Positions 25,379-34,327 of a stretch of DNA of 38,613 nucleotides are shown here, piece after piece (within the stretch, counting starts at the first letter, position 1; each line of letters opens with the position of its first letter). Under the pieces are notes generated by a model, which worked only from the letters and a program-made list of their open reading frames with translations, ran no database searches and was not told the origin of the DNA. Made by a program: the position numbers and the translations under genes. The DNA comes from Mesorhizobium sp. 61-13 (GTDB taxonomy: Bacteria; Pseudomonadota; Alphaproteobacteria; Rhizobiales; Rhizobiaceae), in the NCBI GenBank assembly GCA_001897075.1, contig MKRZ01000004.1, positions 27,250-65,862 of the forward strand. The letters run 5' to 3'.

Positions 25379-25975
25379 GCGTTCGTCTCCTGGGGGGTCG
25401 CCAAGGCGCTCTCGGCGTTGGAAGACATCGAAGTGATCAAGTCAGTTGCAAACGGTATCGAGGCAATCATCGAGATCCGGAAGACCAAGCCGGACTGCGC
25501 GATCCTCGATTACAATATGCCAGGGGCGAACGGCCTGGAAGTCTTCCTGGAGTCCAAGCGCTGGTCGCCTGATACCCGTTTCGTTCTCCTAACCGGCTCG
25601 GCGACTACGCAGACCGTCAACGCTCTGGTTGACGCAGGCATTCATGGTGTTGCCCTGAAGGACGGCACCGAGACTGAGATCATCGAGATTGTGCGCCAGG
25701 TCTGCGCCGGAAAGACCGCAATCGGCCCCAGTGCACGACTTCTGATGAGATTGCCTGCGGAAACTGTTGCGGTCACTGACCGCGAACTCGCTGTCTTGCA
25801 GGCAATCGCGCGGGGGCATACCAACGCAAGCGCTGCCGAGAGTCTCGGCATCAGCCCAAAGACGGTTGATAGCCACCGCACCAGTCTGATGCGTAAATTC
25901 GACGTCAGCACATCAGCCAGCCTTCTTCTCGCTGCGGTCAAGGCCGGGTTGCTGGATCCCGCAAGTATCCGCTGA
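25346..25975 (+). CDS. LuxR-type response regulator
   Basis: A 209-residue NarL/FixJ-type regulator. The receiver domain (1-120) begins RILIADDHAF with the acidic pair Asp9/Asp10, the phospho-acceptor Asp55 in AILDYNMPG and Lys105 in ALKDG. The C-terminal GerE/LuxR helix-turn-helix (about 145-209) reads VTDRELAVLQAIARGHTNAS onward. The start is a GTG with only a weak GAGAG upstream; no ATG exists that would keep the first beta strand. Its first 33 bases overlap the start of the divergent histidine kinase gene. The LysE-type exporter gene downstream could be a target, but this is only positional. Confidence 0.92.
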   Translation: MTKRILIADDHAFVSWGVAKALSALEDIEVIKSVANGIEAIIEIRKTKPDCAILDYNMPGANGLEVFLESKRWSPDTRFVLLTGSATTQTVNALVDAGIHGVALKDGTETEIIEIVRQVCAGKTAIGPSARLLMRLPAETVAVTDRELAVLQAIARGHTNASAAESLGISPKTVDSHRTSLMRKFDVSTSASLLLAAVKAGLLDPASIR

Positions 25976-26117
25976 TCCGCAACACGCACTCGGTTCTCCA
26001 TCTCCGCATGACGTAACGGCAATTCAGGTGATCGCCTGATGGGCCGAACAACCGCTTTTTGCTCAACTCGCTCATATCGAACGGCCTTCGGCAGTCGGTG
26101 GTGCTTGGGGAGGGAAC

Positions 26118-26726
26118 ATGGATTACACGGCTCTCATGGCGTATTTCGCAGCGTTGGCAGCACTGACCGCAGCCCCCGGTCCGATTGTTGCCGTCCTCGT
26201 AGCGCGCTCACTCGGGAGCGATGTAAAGGGCGCTACCGCCTTCGCAACGGGCCTCTGCCTCGGCGACGTGCTTACGGTGTGCGCGATCGCGATGGGTATT
26301 GGCGGCTTGGCCGAGAGCAAGCCGGAATGGTTTGCCGCAGCGAAGTATGCAGGCGTCGCCTACCTGCTTTGGTTGGCCGCTCAAATCTGGAAAGACAATT
26401 CAATGATGAAGGCGAAACAGACGCGAAACGGCGGGTGGCTCGCTTCGACCGGCGCTGGTATCGCCCTTTGCCTGGGGAACCCATCGACGGTTCTGATTTA
26501 CATGCTCCTGCTGCCGAGCGTCGCGCCGGCCGGCATCGACAGTGCGCAGCAACTCTCCACGGTGCTTCTGGTCACGTTCGCTGCGGTTGGCATTGTCTTC
26601 TTCGGAGCGATCCTGCTGGCACGGCAGTTCAGCAGGGTTATTGCGTCCCCAAAGTCATCCAGCATGTTCAGCCGGGCAACAGCCTCCGTTATCGCGGTAA
26701 CGGCGATGTGGATGCTGGCGACCTGA
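26118..26726 (+). CDS. LysE/RhtB-family amino acid exporter
   Basis: A 202-residue inner-membrane protein with six predicted helices and the LysE-family N-terminal pattern AALTAAPGPIVAVLVARSLG, then GLCLGDVL and a central ALCLGNPSTVLIYMLLLP. These proteins export amino acids or related small molecules; the substrate cannot be read here. A GGAGGG ribosome binding site precedes the ATG. It is 142 bases after the response regulator gene in the same direction. Confidence 0.88.
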   Translation: MDYTALMAYFAALAALTAAPGPIVAVLVARSLGSDVKGATAFATGLCLGDVLTVCAIAMGIGGLAESKPEWFAAAKYAGVAYLLWLAAQIWKDNSMMKAKQTRNGGWLASTGAGIALCLGNPSTVLIYMLLLPSVAPAGIDSAQQLSTVLLVTFAAVGIVFFGAILLARQFSRVIASPKSSSMFSRATASVIAVTAMWMLAT

Positions 26727-27253
26727 CCTCGTGATGTCCTCGACTTTCTTGGCGAATGCATTGCCGCTAGCCGAGCTTTGAAAGCTACTGGTCAGCGATC
26801 TCATCAAAACTTCGCAGGGTCGCGGATGCAACGTGACGCACGCGTATGACACGAGATTCCATCTGGTTCGGGTTGCTTCGAGCACAGTGTTGAGCGGCGC
26901 CTCGACCGCCAGTTAGATGCGCGACCGTGACGGCGATCCTCCAATGCGGGTTCGGCATATCCATGCCATAATGAATCCGCTGGTGCGACAAGAATGACCG
27001 CCCCGGTTGCCGGGGGCGAGGCAGCCATTCGGGAGTGCTGGGTCGCCTCTTTCGCAATAAGGATGGCCTTGGAGGGCTATAGAGTAGACATAGTTCGCAT
27101 TGTCGCCTGAGACGATGCGCCATTTATTGCCGGAAATTGGTGTCAGGTATTGTATTGTCGCTTCATTGCGAAGTGCATGGGCAACTTCCGACGGCTCACG
27201 GCCGCCGACTGACCATCAAGCCTGAACCTGACATCGAAGTTCCTGACAAGAGA
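26727..27253. other. Intergenic stretch without a supported gene
   Basis: About 530 bases lie between the exporter and rhaI 3' ends. The small frames on both strands look random. A GC-rich hairpin is possible at 27000-27017 (CCCCGG-TTG-CCGGGG with flanking pairs), but no T-run follows it. I see no RNA gene or insertion sequence. Confidence 0.35.
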
Positions 27254-28546
27254 TCATACAATTCCGCCGCTGCCGCCGGTGACTGCAGGACGCTCAGCCG
27301 CCACCTTGGCGCGATAGCCGGCAGCGCGGTAGGCGGCGACCGGGTCGATCGCGCCGCCACTTTGCAGGCGCGCCATGGCCAAGATGGGTTCGACATCGGT
27401 GCGGTAGGCGACCTTTAGTGTCTGCGTGGCCATCAGTGCGTCGTTCGCATCCTGGAAACCCTCGAGACCCGCGCGATCGACCAACAGCGCCTGAGCGTAG
27501 GCGCGCTGCACTTCGATCGCCGACAGCATCAGGCTTTCGATCGGGTCGGTGACGTTGTGGCTCTGGTCGAGCATGTGGGCCGGATCAAAGCCCTTGGCAC
27601 CGTTGATTTCCGCGTCGACGAGTTCGTTGAAGACGAGGAACAGACGGTAGGGGTCGATCGAGCCGGCATCGAGGTCGTCGTCGCCATATTTGGAATCGTT
27701 GAAGTGGAATCCGCCCAGTTTGCCGAACTGGATCAGGCGCGACACGATCATCTCGATGTTGACGTTGGGCGCGTGATGCCCAAGGTCGACGAGGCAATAC
27801 GCCTTGTCGCCGAGTTCACGGGCGATGATGTAGTTGGTGCCCCAGTCCTGAACCACCGTGGAGTAGAAGGCAGGCTCATACATCTTGTGTTCGGTAAACA
27901 GCTTCCAGTCGTTGGGAAGCCCGGCATAAATTGAACGCATGGCGTCGAGGTAGCGCTCGAAAGAGCGCGCGAAATTGACCTGGCCGGGGAAGTTGGAGCC
28001 GTCGCCGATCCAGACTGTCAGGGCCCTGGAGCCGATCTCGCGGCCGATTTCGATGCATTCCAGATTGTGCTCTACCGCCTGTTGCCGCACCGCCTTGTCG
28101 GCATGGCTGAGAGAGCCGAACTTGTAGGAATGCTTCTGGTCGGCGGCATCGGAAAAGGTGTTGGAATTCATCGCGTCGAAGCCGAGCCCGAAGCGGGAGG
28201 CGGCCTGCTTCAGCCGCTTTGGGTCTGCCTTGTCCCAAGGAATATGCAACGACACATTCGGCGTGGCGCGCGTTAGCTGCTGTATGACGGCGCAATCCTC
28301 GATCTTGTCGAAGATATCGCGCGGTTCGCCCACACCGGGAAAGCGCGCAAAGCGCGTGCCGCCCGTACCGACACCCCATGACGGGACGGCGACGTGGAAC
28401 GCGGCCACTCTGTCGCAAATGGCGTCGATGGCGACGCCGCGCCGCGACAATTGCTCGCCAAGCACCTCGTAGTCGCGCTTGAGATCGGCTTCACGCGCGT
28501 TGTTGGCCTTCTCGACGACCGCGGCCGCAATGATCTGCTCGCTCAT
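27254..28546 (-). CDS. rhaI: L-rhamnose isomerase, rhizobial type
   Basis: A 430-residue cytosolic TIM-barrel isomerase converting L-rhamnose to L-rhamnulose. Sequence patterns of the RhaI family are visible: VAVPSWGVGTGGTRFARFPG, VSLHIPWDK, GFDAMNSNTFSD, TVWIGDGSNFPGQ, KLFTEHKMYEPAFYSTVVQD and GFHFNDSKYGDDDLDAGSID. These include the Glu, Asp and His residues that bind the metals (EHKMYEP, DLGHHAPN, HFNDSK). The true start is the ATG at 28546 with GGGAGG upstream; a TTG directly before it is also in frame. It lies 24 bases downstream of rhaD and is presumably in its operon, under RhaR. Confidence 0.94.
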   Translation of the reverse strand: MSEQIIAAAVVEKANNAREADLKRDYEVLGEQLSRRGVAIDAICDRVAAFHVAVPSWGVGTGGTRFARFPGVGEPRDIFDKIEDCAVIQQLTRATPNVSLHIPWDKADPKRLKQAASRFGLGFDAMNSNTFSDAADQKHSYKFGSLSHADKAVRQQAVEHNLECIEIGREIGSRALTVWIGDGSNFPGQVNFARSFERYLDAMRSIYAGLPNDWKLFTEHKMYEPAFYSTVVQDWGTNYIIARELGDKAYCLVDLGHHAPNVNIEMIVSRLIQFGKLGGFHFNDSKYGDDDLDAGSIDPYRLFLVFNELVDAEINGAKGFDPAHMLDQSHNVTDPIESLMLSAIEVQRAYAQALLVDRAGLEGFQDANDALMATQTLKVAYRTDVEPILAMARLQSGGAIDPVAAYRAAGYRAKVAAERPAVTGGSGGIV

Positions 28547-28570
28547 CAATTTTCCTCCCGCTTGGCCGTT

Positions 28571-30673
28571 CTACCGCGTGAAGCTCTGGGCGTTGCCCGC
28601 GTCGACGTTGACGATGTTGCCGGTCGACTTGGCCGACATGTCGGAAGCGAAGAAATAGACGGCCTCGGCGATGTCCTCGGGAAAGACCGAGCGCTTCAGC
28701 ATCGAGCGCGAACGATAATGTTCTTCGAGGTCATCGGTGGACATCTTGTAGGCTGCCGCGCGCTGCTCTTTCCACTCGCCGGTCCAGATTTTGGAACCGC
28801 GCAACACGGCGTCGGGATTGACGACGTTGACCCGGATCTGTGCTTCCGCGCCTTCAAGGGCGAGGCAACGGGCAAGGTGAATTTCGGCGGCCTTGGCGGT
28901 GCAGTAGGCCGACGCATTGGGCGAGGCCGCAAGGCCGTTTTTCGAGGCCACGAAGACGACGTTGCCGCCGATTTTCTGGACCCGGAACAGCTTGAAGGCT
29001 TCACGGCTGACGAGGAAATATCCGGTCGCCAGAATGTCCATGTTCCTGTTCCACAAGGCAAGCGTCGTCTCCTCGACCGGCGCCGAGGAGGCAAGGCCGG
29101 CATTCGATACCAGAATATCGATGCCGCCAAATTCAACAGCGGTGTCGGCAAAGCCGTCCGTCACCTGTTGCTCGGCGGTGACGTCGATGCGTACGGGGCG
29201 TACGAAATCCTTGCCATGTGCGGCGGCAAGCTCAGCGTGGGCCTTGGCGAGTGCGGTCTCGTCAATATCGGCAAGCACCACGCAGGCGCCTTCGCGCAGC
29301 AGGCGCGTGGCGGTCGCGCGCCCGATGCCGCCGGCGCCGCCGGTGACAAGCGCGATCTGGCCGGCGAGCGCCTTGGGCTTGGGCATGCGCTGGAGCTTTG
29401 CTTCTTCCAGAAGCCAGTATTCGATGTTGAAGGCTTCCTGCTCTGGCAGGCCGACATAGGTGGAAACGCTTGACGCGCCGCGCATGACGTTGATGGCGTT
29501 GACGTAGAATTCGCCGGAAATGCGCGCCGTCGCCTTGTCGCCCGCGAAGGTGAACATGCCGACGCCGGGCACCAGATAGACCACCGCGTTGGGATCGCGC
29601 ATGGCCGGAGAGTCGGCATGCTTGCAACGCTCGTAATAGGCTTGGTACCCGGCGCGGTAGGTGGCGATGTCATCGGGAAGGCGCGCTGCCACGGCGTCGG
29701 TGTCCAGCGTTGCCGGATCGAATTCGATCACCAGGGGCCTGATCTTGGTGCGCAGGAAATGGTCCGGGCATGAGGTGCCGAGCGCCGCCAGTTCACGCAG
29801 GTTCCTTGAATTCGCGAATTCGAGCACCGTGTCCGAATCGTCGAAATGCCCAACCTTATGGGATTTCTCGGATATGAGGCCGCGGATGGCCGGCATCAGC
29901 CTGGCAGCGACGGCCCGGCGCTGACTTTGGTCCAGGGATTTGACGACCGCGCCGCCGAAGGTCGGCTTGCCCTCGGTCTTGCGCTCGAACCAGTCCATCG
30001 CCTGGTTGATCATCGCAATGGTCGTTTCGTAGCAGGCCTTCGGCGTGTCGGCCCAAGTAAACAAACCGTGGCTCTCAAGGACCACGCCCTTGGCCACCGG
30101 GTTTTCGAGGCAGAACTTTTCCAGCCATAGGCCGAGTTCGAAGCCGGGCTTCTTCCACGGCAGCCAGCCAATCTCGTCGCCGAATATCTCCTCGGTCAGT
30201 TCCCTCGAGTTCTTCGATGCCGCAATGGCGATAATGGCGTCCGGGTGCATGTGGTCGACATAGGCATGCGGCACATAGGCATGTAGCGGCGTGTCGATCG
30301 AGGCGGCGCGCGGATTGAGGTTGAAGGTGCAGTGCGGCAGGTAGCCGACCATCTCATCCTCGTGGTCAAGCCCGCGATAGAGACCTTTCAGCGCCCGCAG
30401 CTTTTCCATGTAGAGCGTGGCAAAACCATCGAGCTTGATGGAGGCGCTATCGCCGCCCGAACCCTTGACCCACAGGACTTCGACCTGTTCGCCGGTCAGC
30501 GGGTCGGCTTGCACGATCTTGGACGACGTGTTGCCGCCGCCATAGTTGGTCACGCGCTTGTCGGAGCCAAGGATGTTGGAGCGATAGACGAGCCGTTCCG
30601 CCTCGCTCATCGGGGCAGCCTTGGCATCATCCCACAAATTCGCGAGGCGCGAGCCGGTGCGCTTGTCGAGCAT
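28571..30673 (-). CDS. rhaD: Bifunctional rhamnulose-1-phosphate aldolase/lactaldehyde dehydrogenase
   Basis: A 700-residue fusion. The N-terminal class II aldolase part (about 25-420) has a zinc site DHMHPDAI with His141 and His143, and ESHGLF with His202. The C-terminal short-chain dehydrogenase (about 438-698) has the nucleotide motif TGGAGGIG (444-451), SNAG (524-527) and the catalytic Tyr590 and Lys594. It splits L-rhamnulose-1-phosphate to dihydroxyacetone phosphate and L-lactaldehyde and oxidises the latter to L-lactate. The length and domain order match rhizobial RhaD. GGGAGG supports the start. It is the first gene of the rhaDI operon, divergent from rhaR across a region carrying duplicated operators. 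Confidence 0.95.
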   Translation of the reverse strand: MLDKRTGSRLANLWDDAKAAPMSEAERLVYRSNILGSDKRVTNYGGGNTSSKIVQADPLTGEQVEVLWVKGSGGDSASIKLDGFATLYMEKLRALKGLYRGLDHEDEMVGYLPHCTFNLNPRAASIDTPLHAYVPHAYVDHMHPDAIIAIAASKNSRELTEEIFGDEIGWLPWKKPGFELGLWLEKFCLENPVAKGVVLESHGLFTWADTPKACYETTIAMINQAMDWFERKTEGKPTFGGAVVKSLDQSQRRAVAARLMPAIRGLISEKSHKVGHFDDSDTVLEFANSRNLRELAALGTSCPDHFLRTKIRPLVIEFDPATLDTDAVAARLPDDIATYRAGYQAYYERCKHADSPAMRDPNAVVYLVPGVGMFTFAGDKATARISGEFYVNAINVMRGASSVSTYVGLPEQEAFNIEYWLLEEAKLQRMPKPKALAGQIALVTGGAGGIGRATATRLLREGACVVLADIDETALAKAHAELAAAHGKDFVRPVRIDVTAEQQVTDGFADTAVEFGGIDILVSNAGLASSAPVEETTLALWNRNMDILATGYFLVSREAFKLFRVQKIGGNVVFVASKNGLAASPNASAYCTAKAAEIHLARCLALEGAEAQIRVNVVNPDAVLRGSKIWTGEWKEQRAAAYKMSTDDLEEHYRSRSMLKRSVFPEDIAEAVYFFASDMSAKSTGNIVNVDAGNAQSFTR

Positions 30674-30861
30674 GATTCAAATCCTCCCAAGGAGCGCGCG
30701 GATCGCCGCGCAACATAGGCTGCAAATTTCCACGATTGAGCTTCTACGTCAATCAAAAACAATCAAAAGCAGTCATATTGCGCTGCACAATGAAATTATT
30801 TGATTGGAAATGATTGACAGTGAGCGAGGCGCATGCGTAGATGAAAGGGCAGGGAGGAACC
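30674..30861. promoter_or_regulatory. rhaD-rhaR divergent control region with duplicated operator
   Basis: The motif TCAATCA-N4-CAATCA occurs twice: directly at 30749-30765 and inverted at 30801-30817. Their centres are 52 bases apart, about five helical turns. A third looser copy (AATCAAAAGCAGTCA) continues the left site to 30775. Tandem, inverted repeats of this kind fit a DeoR-type repressor that bridges both promoters, which should be RhaR. A possible rhaR promoter is TTGACA (30814-30819) with TAGATG after 18 bases (30838-30843); it overlaps the right operator, so binding would block it. Confidence 0.8.
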
Positions 30862-31671
30862 ATGCACGAGAAAGAACGTCACAGGATCATTCTGTCCGCC
30901 GTCCAGGAAAAGCCTGTCGTGACGGTGCAGGAACTGGTCGACCTGACGGATGCGTCCGAGGCGACCATCCGGCGCGATATCGCCGCGCTGCATGTTCAGA
31001 AGCGGCTGCGCCGCGTGCGTGGTGGCGCCGAGGCAATTTCTCCGCCAGCATTCGTTGGTTTGGCGGGTCGTACGTTCTCCGTCAATGAAACCATCAACGC
31101 TGCGCAGAAGCGCGCGATCGCTCGCGAAGCGGTCGAGCTTTGCAAGGATGGCGAGCCGATCATCATCAATGGCGGCACCACCACCTTCCAGATGGTGCAT
31201 TTCCTGATCAACCGGCGCATGCCGATCTTCACCAATTCGTTTCCGATCGCCGAGCATCTACTCAAGCATTCCAAGAATACGGTGATGCTGTCGGGCGGCA
31301 CCATCTACCGCGAACAGAACATCATTCTGTCGCCGTTCGAAAACGACGTCACGCGCAACTTCTATGCGCGGCGCATGTTCATGGGTGCGCAGGGCCTTGG
31401 ACCGCTCGGCTTGATGGAAGGCGATCCGCTTTTGATCCAGGCCGAGCAGAAGCTGATCGACCAGGCGGACGAACTGGTCGTGCTGGTCGACTCCTCGAAG
31501 TTCCGCCAGCGCTCAAGCCTGATTTTGTGCGGTCTGTCGCGCATCGCCACCGTGATTACGGACGAGGGCATCGAGGATCGTGAAGCGGCCATGCTGGAAA
31601 GCGCGGGGGTGACGCTGGTGGTTGCCAGCAAGGGCGCGACCGCACGTGAAGAATCTTCGCTGCAGGCCTGA
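30862..31671 (+). CDS. rhaR: DeoR-family regulator of rhamnose genes
   Basis: A 269-residue DeoR regulator. The N-terminal helix-turn-helix (about 4-58) has HRIILSAVQEKPVVTVQELV then SEATIRRDIAALHVQKRLRRVRGGAE (shown in part), and the sensor domain begins with IINGGTTTFQ and ends with DSSKFRQRSSLILCGL, the family's typical sugar-phosphate pocket motifs. I start it at MHEKERH because GGGAGG lies directly upstream; an ATG seven codons earlier is less well placed. As first gene of rhaRSTPQUK in rhizobia it acts as a negative regulator of both operons. The inducer is likely rhamnose or a phosphorylated intermediate. Confidence 0.93.
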   Translation: MHEKERHRIILSAVQEKPVVTVQELVDLTDASEATIRRDIAALHVQKRLRRVRGGAEAISPPAFVGLAGRTFSVNETINAAQKRAIAREAVELCKDGEPIIINGGTTTFQMVHFLINRRMPIFTNSFPIAEHLLKHSKNTVMLSGGTIYREQNIILSPFENDVTRNFYARRMFMGAQGLGPLGLMEGDPLLIQAEQKLIDQADELVVLVDSSKFRQRSSLILCGLSRIATVITDEGIEDREAAMLESAGVTLVVASKGATAREESSLQA

Positions 31672-31726
31672 GCTTTTTTCACGCCGCAGTGCTGATGGGA
31701 ATGTAACGCTCAAGGGAGGTATTTCG

Positions 31727-32722
31727 ATGAGCATCTGGAAAAAACTGCTGGTAACAGCAGCGTTTTCGGCCGCCATGGTCGTCAACGCAGCCTATGCAGA
31801 CAACGTCAAGATCGCACTGGTGGTGAAATCGCTGGGCAACGGGTTCTTCGACGCCGCCAACAAGGGTGCCGAGGAAGCTGCCAAGGAGCTGGGCGACGTT
31901 GACTTGATCTATACCGGCCCGACCAAGGCTACTGCCGAGGCGCAGATCGAAGTCATCAATTCGCTGATTGCCCAGAAGGTCAACGCGATTGCCATTTCGG
32001 CCAATGATGCCGATGCGCTTGTACCCGCGCTGAAGAAAGCGATGGAACGCGGCATCACCGTCATTTCCTGGGATTCCGGCGTGGCTCCAGAAGGCCGCCA
32101 GCTTCACCTCAATCCCTCGGACACCAACCTGATCGGCGAGACCATCATCAAGCTCGCCGCCGACTATCTGCCTGAAGGCGGTGACGTCGCCATCCTGTCG
32201 GCTGCTTCGACGGCAACCAACCAGAATGCCTGGATCGATGCCGCAAAGAAGGTGCTGCCGGAGAAGTTTCCGAAGATCAACTTGGTCGCAACCGTCTATG
32301 GCGATGACGACTCGGCCAAGAGCACCGATGAAGCCAAGGGCCTGCTGAAGTCCTATCCGAACCTCAAGGCAATCATCGCACCGACCACGGTCGGTGTTGT
32401 TGCGGCCGCACAGGTGGTGACCGATGAAGGCCTGATCGGCAAGGTCAATGTAACGGGCCTCGCGCTGCCTTCGGAGTTCAAGAAGTTCATCGATAATGGC
32501 GCCAGCCAAGCGGTTGCGCTGTGGAACCCGATCGACCTCGGCTACTCGGCGATCTACCTCGCACACGACCTCGCCGTGAAGAAGGAAGAGGCAAAGCCGG
32601 GTGCGACGCTCTCCATCGGTCGCGTTGGCAAGGTGACGCTCGACGACACCAATTCGGCTGCGATGGCCCCTCCGTTCCAGTTCGACAAGTCGAACATCGA
32701 AGAGTTCTCGAAGATCTACTAA
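31727..32722 (+). CDS. rhaS: Rhamnose ABC importer, periplasmic binding protein
   Basis: A 331-residue sugar-binding protein of the ribose-binding-like family. The signal peptide is residues 1-24 (KKLLVTAAFSAAMVVNAAYA, cleavage before DNVKIAL). The mature start VKIALVVKSLGNGFFDAANK is typical, with NAIAISANDADALVPAL and GITVISWDSG following. GGGAGG precedes the ATG at 31727; the frame stays open further upstream but overlaps rhaR. It follows rhaR by 55 bases. A strong intercistronic hairpin separates it from rhaT. Confidence 0.94.
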   Translation: MSIWKKLLVTAAFSAAMVVNAAYADNVKIALVVKSLGNGFFDAANKGAEEAAKELGDVDLIYTGPTKATAEAQIEVINSLIAQKVNAIAISANDADALVPALKKAMERGITVISWDSGVAPEGRQLHLNPSDTNLIGETIIKLAADYLPEGGDVAILSAASTATNQNAWIDAAKKVLPEKFPKINLVATVYGDDDSAKSTDEAKGLLKSYPNLKAIIAPTTVGVVAAAQVVTDEGLIGKVNVTGLALPSEFKKFIDNGASQAVALWNPIDLGYSAIYLAHDLAVKKEEAKPGATLSIGRVGKVTLDDTNSAAMAPPFQFDKSNIEEFSKIY

Positions 32723-32729
32723 TCGAGAC

Positions 32730-32756
32730 GGAGGCGGCGGCCTGTCCGCCGCCTCC
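32730..32756 (+). other. Intercistronic hairpin between rhaS and rhaT
   Basis: A perfect 11-bp GC stem (GGAGGCGGCGG, loop CCTGT, CCGCCGCCTCC) begins 7 bases after the rhaS stop. No T-run follows, so it is more likely a 3' mRNA stabiliser or partial attenuator than a full terminator. Such hairpins commonly keep binding-protein mRNA more abundant than that of the membrane components. Confidence 0.8.
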
Positions 32757-32785
32757 ATGCTCCAACCTCAGGGCTTGATACGCAC

Positions 32786-34327
32786 ATGGACACGACAGCC
32801 CAGCGCAATGGAACAGAAAGACCGCAAGGTTTGAATGCACCGCGCCTGACGCTCGCGGGCATCGGCAAGAGTTTTCCCGGCGTGCGCGCGCTGCACGATG
32901 TTTCCCTGTCGCTCTATCCTGGCCAAGTGACCGCCTTGATCGGCGAAAACGGTGCCGGCAAGTCCACGCTGGTCAAGATCATGACTGGCATCTACCAGCC
33001 TGACAGCGGCAGCATCGCCGTGGACGGCAGTCCGGTTTCCCTGGCGAGTGCCCACGCGGCCTTTGCCAACGGCATCACCGCCATTCATCAGGAAACGGTC
33101 CTGTTCGACGAACTGTCGGTGGCGGAAAACATATTCCTCGGCCATGCCCCGCGCACGCGCCTCAGCCTAATCGACTGGTCGACAATGCGGGCCAATGCGC
33201 GTGAAGTTTTGACCACAATGCAGGCCGGCCACATCGACCCGGATACGCGCCTGAAGGACCTTGGCATCGCCAACAAGCATCTCGTTGCGGTCGCGCGTGC
33301 CATGTCTATCGATGCCAGTATCGTTATCATGGACGAGCCGACGGCAGCCCTGTCGATGAAGGAGATCGAGGAACTTTTCCTGCTGATCGAGTTCCTCAAG
33401 GGGCAGGGCAAGGCAATCCTTTTCATCAGCCACAAGTTCGATGAGATATTCCGCATTGCCGACCGCTACACCGTGTTCCGTGACGGCGAGATGGTGGGCG
33501 AGGGCCTGCTTGCCGACACCAGCCAGAATGACATCGTCAAGCTGATGGTGGGCCGTTCGATCGACCACATTTTTCCGCAACGGACAGCTTCTCTCGGGAA
33601 CCCGGTGCTGGAGGTCGAGGGCTTGTCGCACCCGACCGAGTTCGACGATATCGGCTTCAGCCTCCACGAGGGCGAAATCCTTGGCTTTTATGGGCTTGTG
33701 GGCGCAGGCCGAAGCGAGGTCATGCAGGCGATTGCCGGTATCACGCGGGTCAGCCGCGGAACGATTTCCCTCGAGGGCAAAGCAATCTTGCCGAAATCGG
33801 CAGCCGACGCCATCAACGCCGGGATCGTCTACGTGCCGGAAGAGCGCGGCAAGCAAGGCGTGGTGATCGGCCTGCCGATCTTCCAAAACGTGTCGCTGCC
33901 GTCATTGAAGCGCACCAGCAAATCCGGCCTGCTCAGGCTAGCGGACGAGTTTGCCGTGGCGCGCAAATACACCGAACGGCTGGACCTTCGAGCATCTTCG
34001 CTTAGTCAGGACGTCGGCACGCTCTCCGGTGGCAACCAACAGAAGGTAGTCATCGCCAAATGGCTGGCTACGCAACCGAAGGTCATTATCCTCGACGAGC
34101 CCACCAAGGGCATCGACATCGGCTCGAAGGCCGCGGTGCATGGTTTCATGGCCGAACTGGTCGCGGAGGGGCTGTCCGTGATCATGGTCTCTTCGGAACT
34201 GCCCGAGATCCTTGGCATGTCGGACCGTGTTGTCGTCATGCGCGAAGGGCGCATTGCAGCCGTCTACGACAATGAAGGGCTCGACGCTGAAACATTGGTG
34301 CGAGCCGCCGCGGGGATCGCCGCATGA
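32786..34327 (+). CDS. rhaT: Rhamnose ABC importer ATPase, double domain
   Basis: A 513-residue sugar ABC ATPase with two nucleotide-binding domains. The first (about 20-250) has Walker A GENGAGKST and Walker B IVIMDEPTAALS. The second (about 270-510) has the variant Walker A GLVGAGRSE, normal in this family, with LSGGNQQKVVIAKWLA and VIILDEPTKGID. It energises the RhaP/RhaQ permeases. The start of rhaP overlaps its stop by four bases (ATGA). This RhaT is unrelated to the E. coli proton symporter of the same name. Confidence 0.94.
   Translation: MDTTAQRNGTERPQGLNAPRLTLAGIGKSFPGVRALHDVSLSLYPGQVTALIGENGAGKSTLVKIMTGIYQPDSGSIAVDGSPVSLASAHAAFANGITAIHQETVLFDELSVAENIFLGHAPRTRLSLIDWSTMRANAREVLTTMQAGHIDPDTRLKDLGIANKHLVAVARAMSIDASIVIMDEPTAALSMKEIEELFLLIEFLKGQGKAILFISHKFDEIFRIADRYTVFRDGEMVGEGLLADTSQNDIVKLMVGRSIDHIFPQRTASLGNPVLEVEGLSHPTEFDDIGFSLHEGEILGFYGLVGAGRSEVMQAIAGITRVSRGTISLEGKAILPKSAADAINAGIVYVPEERGKQGVVIGLPIFQNVSLPSLKRTSKSGLLRLADEFAVARKYTERLDLRASSLSQDVGTLSGGNQQKVVIAKWLATQPKVIILDEPTKGIDIGSKAAVHGFMAELVAEGLSVIMVSSELPEILGMSDRVVVMREGRIAAVYDNEGLDAETLVRAAAGIAA

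Noticed and set aside
26785..27123. 112-codon minus-strand frame between the exporter and rhaI
   Set aside because: It has no ribosome binding site, no hydrophobic or domain pattern and a random-looking composition.
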